From Bacillota bacterium (GTDB taxonomy: Bacteria; Bacillota; Bacilli; Lactobacillales; Streptococcaceae): a DNA stretch of 12,679 bases. The DNA lies in contig JAJXWC010000053.1 of NCBI GenBank assembly GCA_021781855.1, positions 1-12,679 on the forward strand. The letters are read 5' to 3'. Under the pieces are notes generated by a model. It worked only from the letters and a program-made list of their open reading frames with translations, searched no databases and was not told where the DNA came from. Below, piece by piece: positions 12,462-12,679 of the stretch. The stretch's first letter is position 1, and each line of letters starts with the position of its first letter. The translations under genes and the position numbers were made by a program.

Positions 12462-12679
12462 CCCTGCTCCTGTGCGCTCGGCAGATGCACCACGCTCAGG
12501 CCCAGGCAGTTCTCCAGCGTCGTCGGCGTCTCCAGCTCGTCCCACCGCATCGACCGCCTCACCACCACGCTCAACAGATCCCCCCGCCCCGTGATCAGCA
12601 GGTTCACCAGCTCATCCGGCCTCTGCCGGCTCAGTTGTCGTTCAATCGCCCCGCGCAGCCCGCTCTCCGTGCACGTCTC
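12462..12679 (-). CDS. High-GC coding fragment of foreign origin, product not recognised
   Basis: About 218 bases at roughly two-thirds G+C, against ~40% in most of the window. The minus frame starting at the window edge is open across it and has G or C in nearly all third codon positions, as in real genes of high-GC bacteria. It reads ETCTESGLRGAIERQLSR, then RPDELVNLLITGRGDLLSVV and RSMRWDELETPTTLENCLGL. Both ends are cut: one by the window edge, the other by the join with carB, whose frame differs. I do not recognise the family. It is most likely a chimeric assembly join; a real insertion into carB cannot be excluded from this piece alone. Confidence 0.55.

Noticed and set aside
12412..12594. 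Plus-strand Ser/Pro/Ala-rich open frame
   Set aside because: It spans the carB/high-GC join and is an artefact of high GC; the minus frame has the G/C third positions expected of real coding.

Overview
The window comes from a low-GC Firmicute, most likely a Lactococcus or a close relative. The evidence is a mevalonate pathway with separate, overlapping thiolase and HMG-CoA reductase genes divergent from HMG-CoA synthase, an rpsP-khpA pair, A/T-rich spacers, and strong SD and TATAAT signals. The last ~220 bases are different: about two-thirds G+C and coding in another style. They look like a chimeric join at a contig end.

Layout. Nearly everything is on the minus strand; mvaS is the only confident plus-strand gene. 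Bases 1-1063 hold trmD (3' end outside the window, one base missing) and rimM. Bases 1419-2264 hold an alpha/beta hydrolase with a good terminator at 1265-1309. Bases 2265-2900 hold a tRNA-Pro(CGG), a tandem duplication of its 5' part plus upstream DNA, and copies of a dispersed hairpin element. Bases 2909-3575 hold the rpsP-khpA operon with a consensus promoter. Bases 3742-5685 hold a padR - DUF1700 - DUF4097 envelope operon with a palindromic operator. Bases 5687-9370 hold the upper mevalonate pathway: thl-mvaA one way, mvaS the other, 71 bp between start codons. Bases 9508-10401 hold rluE preceded by a small gene that I read as one surviving lobe of porphobilinogen deaminase (HemC). Bases 10764-12461 hold the C-terminal half of carB, cut where the high-GC DNA starts.

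How the genes work together. Thl makes acetoacetyl-CoA, MvaS makes HMG-CoA and MvaA reduces it to mevalonate for isoprenoid synthesis. RpsP, RimM, TrmD, KhpA, RluE and the tRNA all serve the translation machinery. PadR probably represses its own envelope operon.

Most worth a second look: (1) the HemC-like single-lobe protein with every catalytic position lost; (2) three promoters (rimM, thl, mvaS) whose extended -10 boxes lie 6-8 bases before the start codon, implying leaderless mRNAs; (3) a two-hairpin intergenic repeat with compensatory changes; (4) the tRNA-Pro partial duplication; (5) two probable assembly or sequence faults, the trmD frameshift and the carB/high-GC join.
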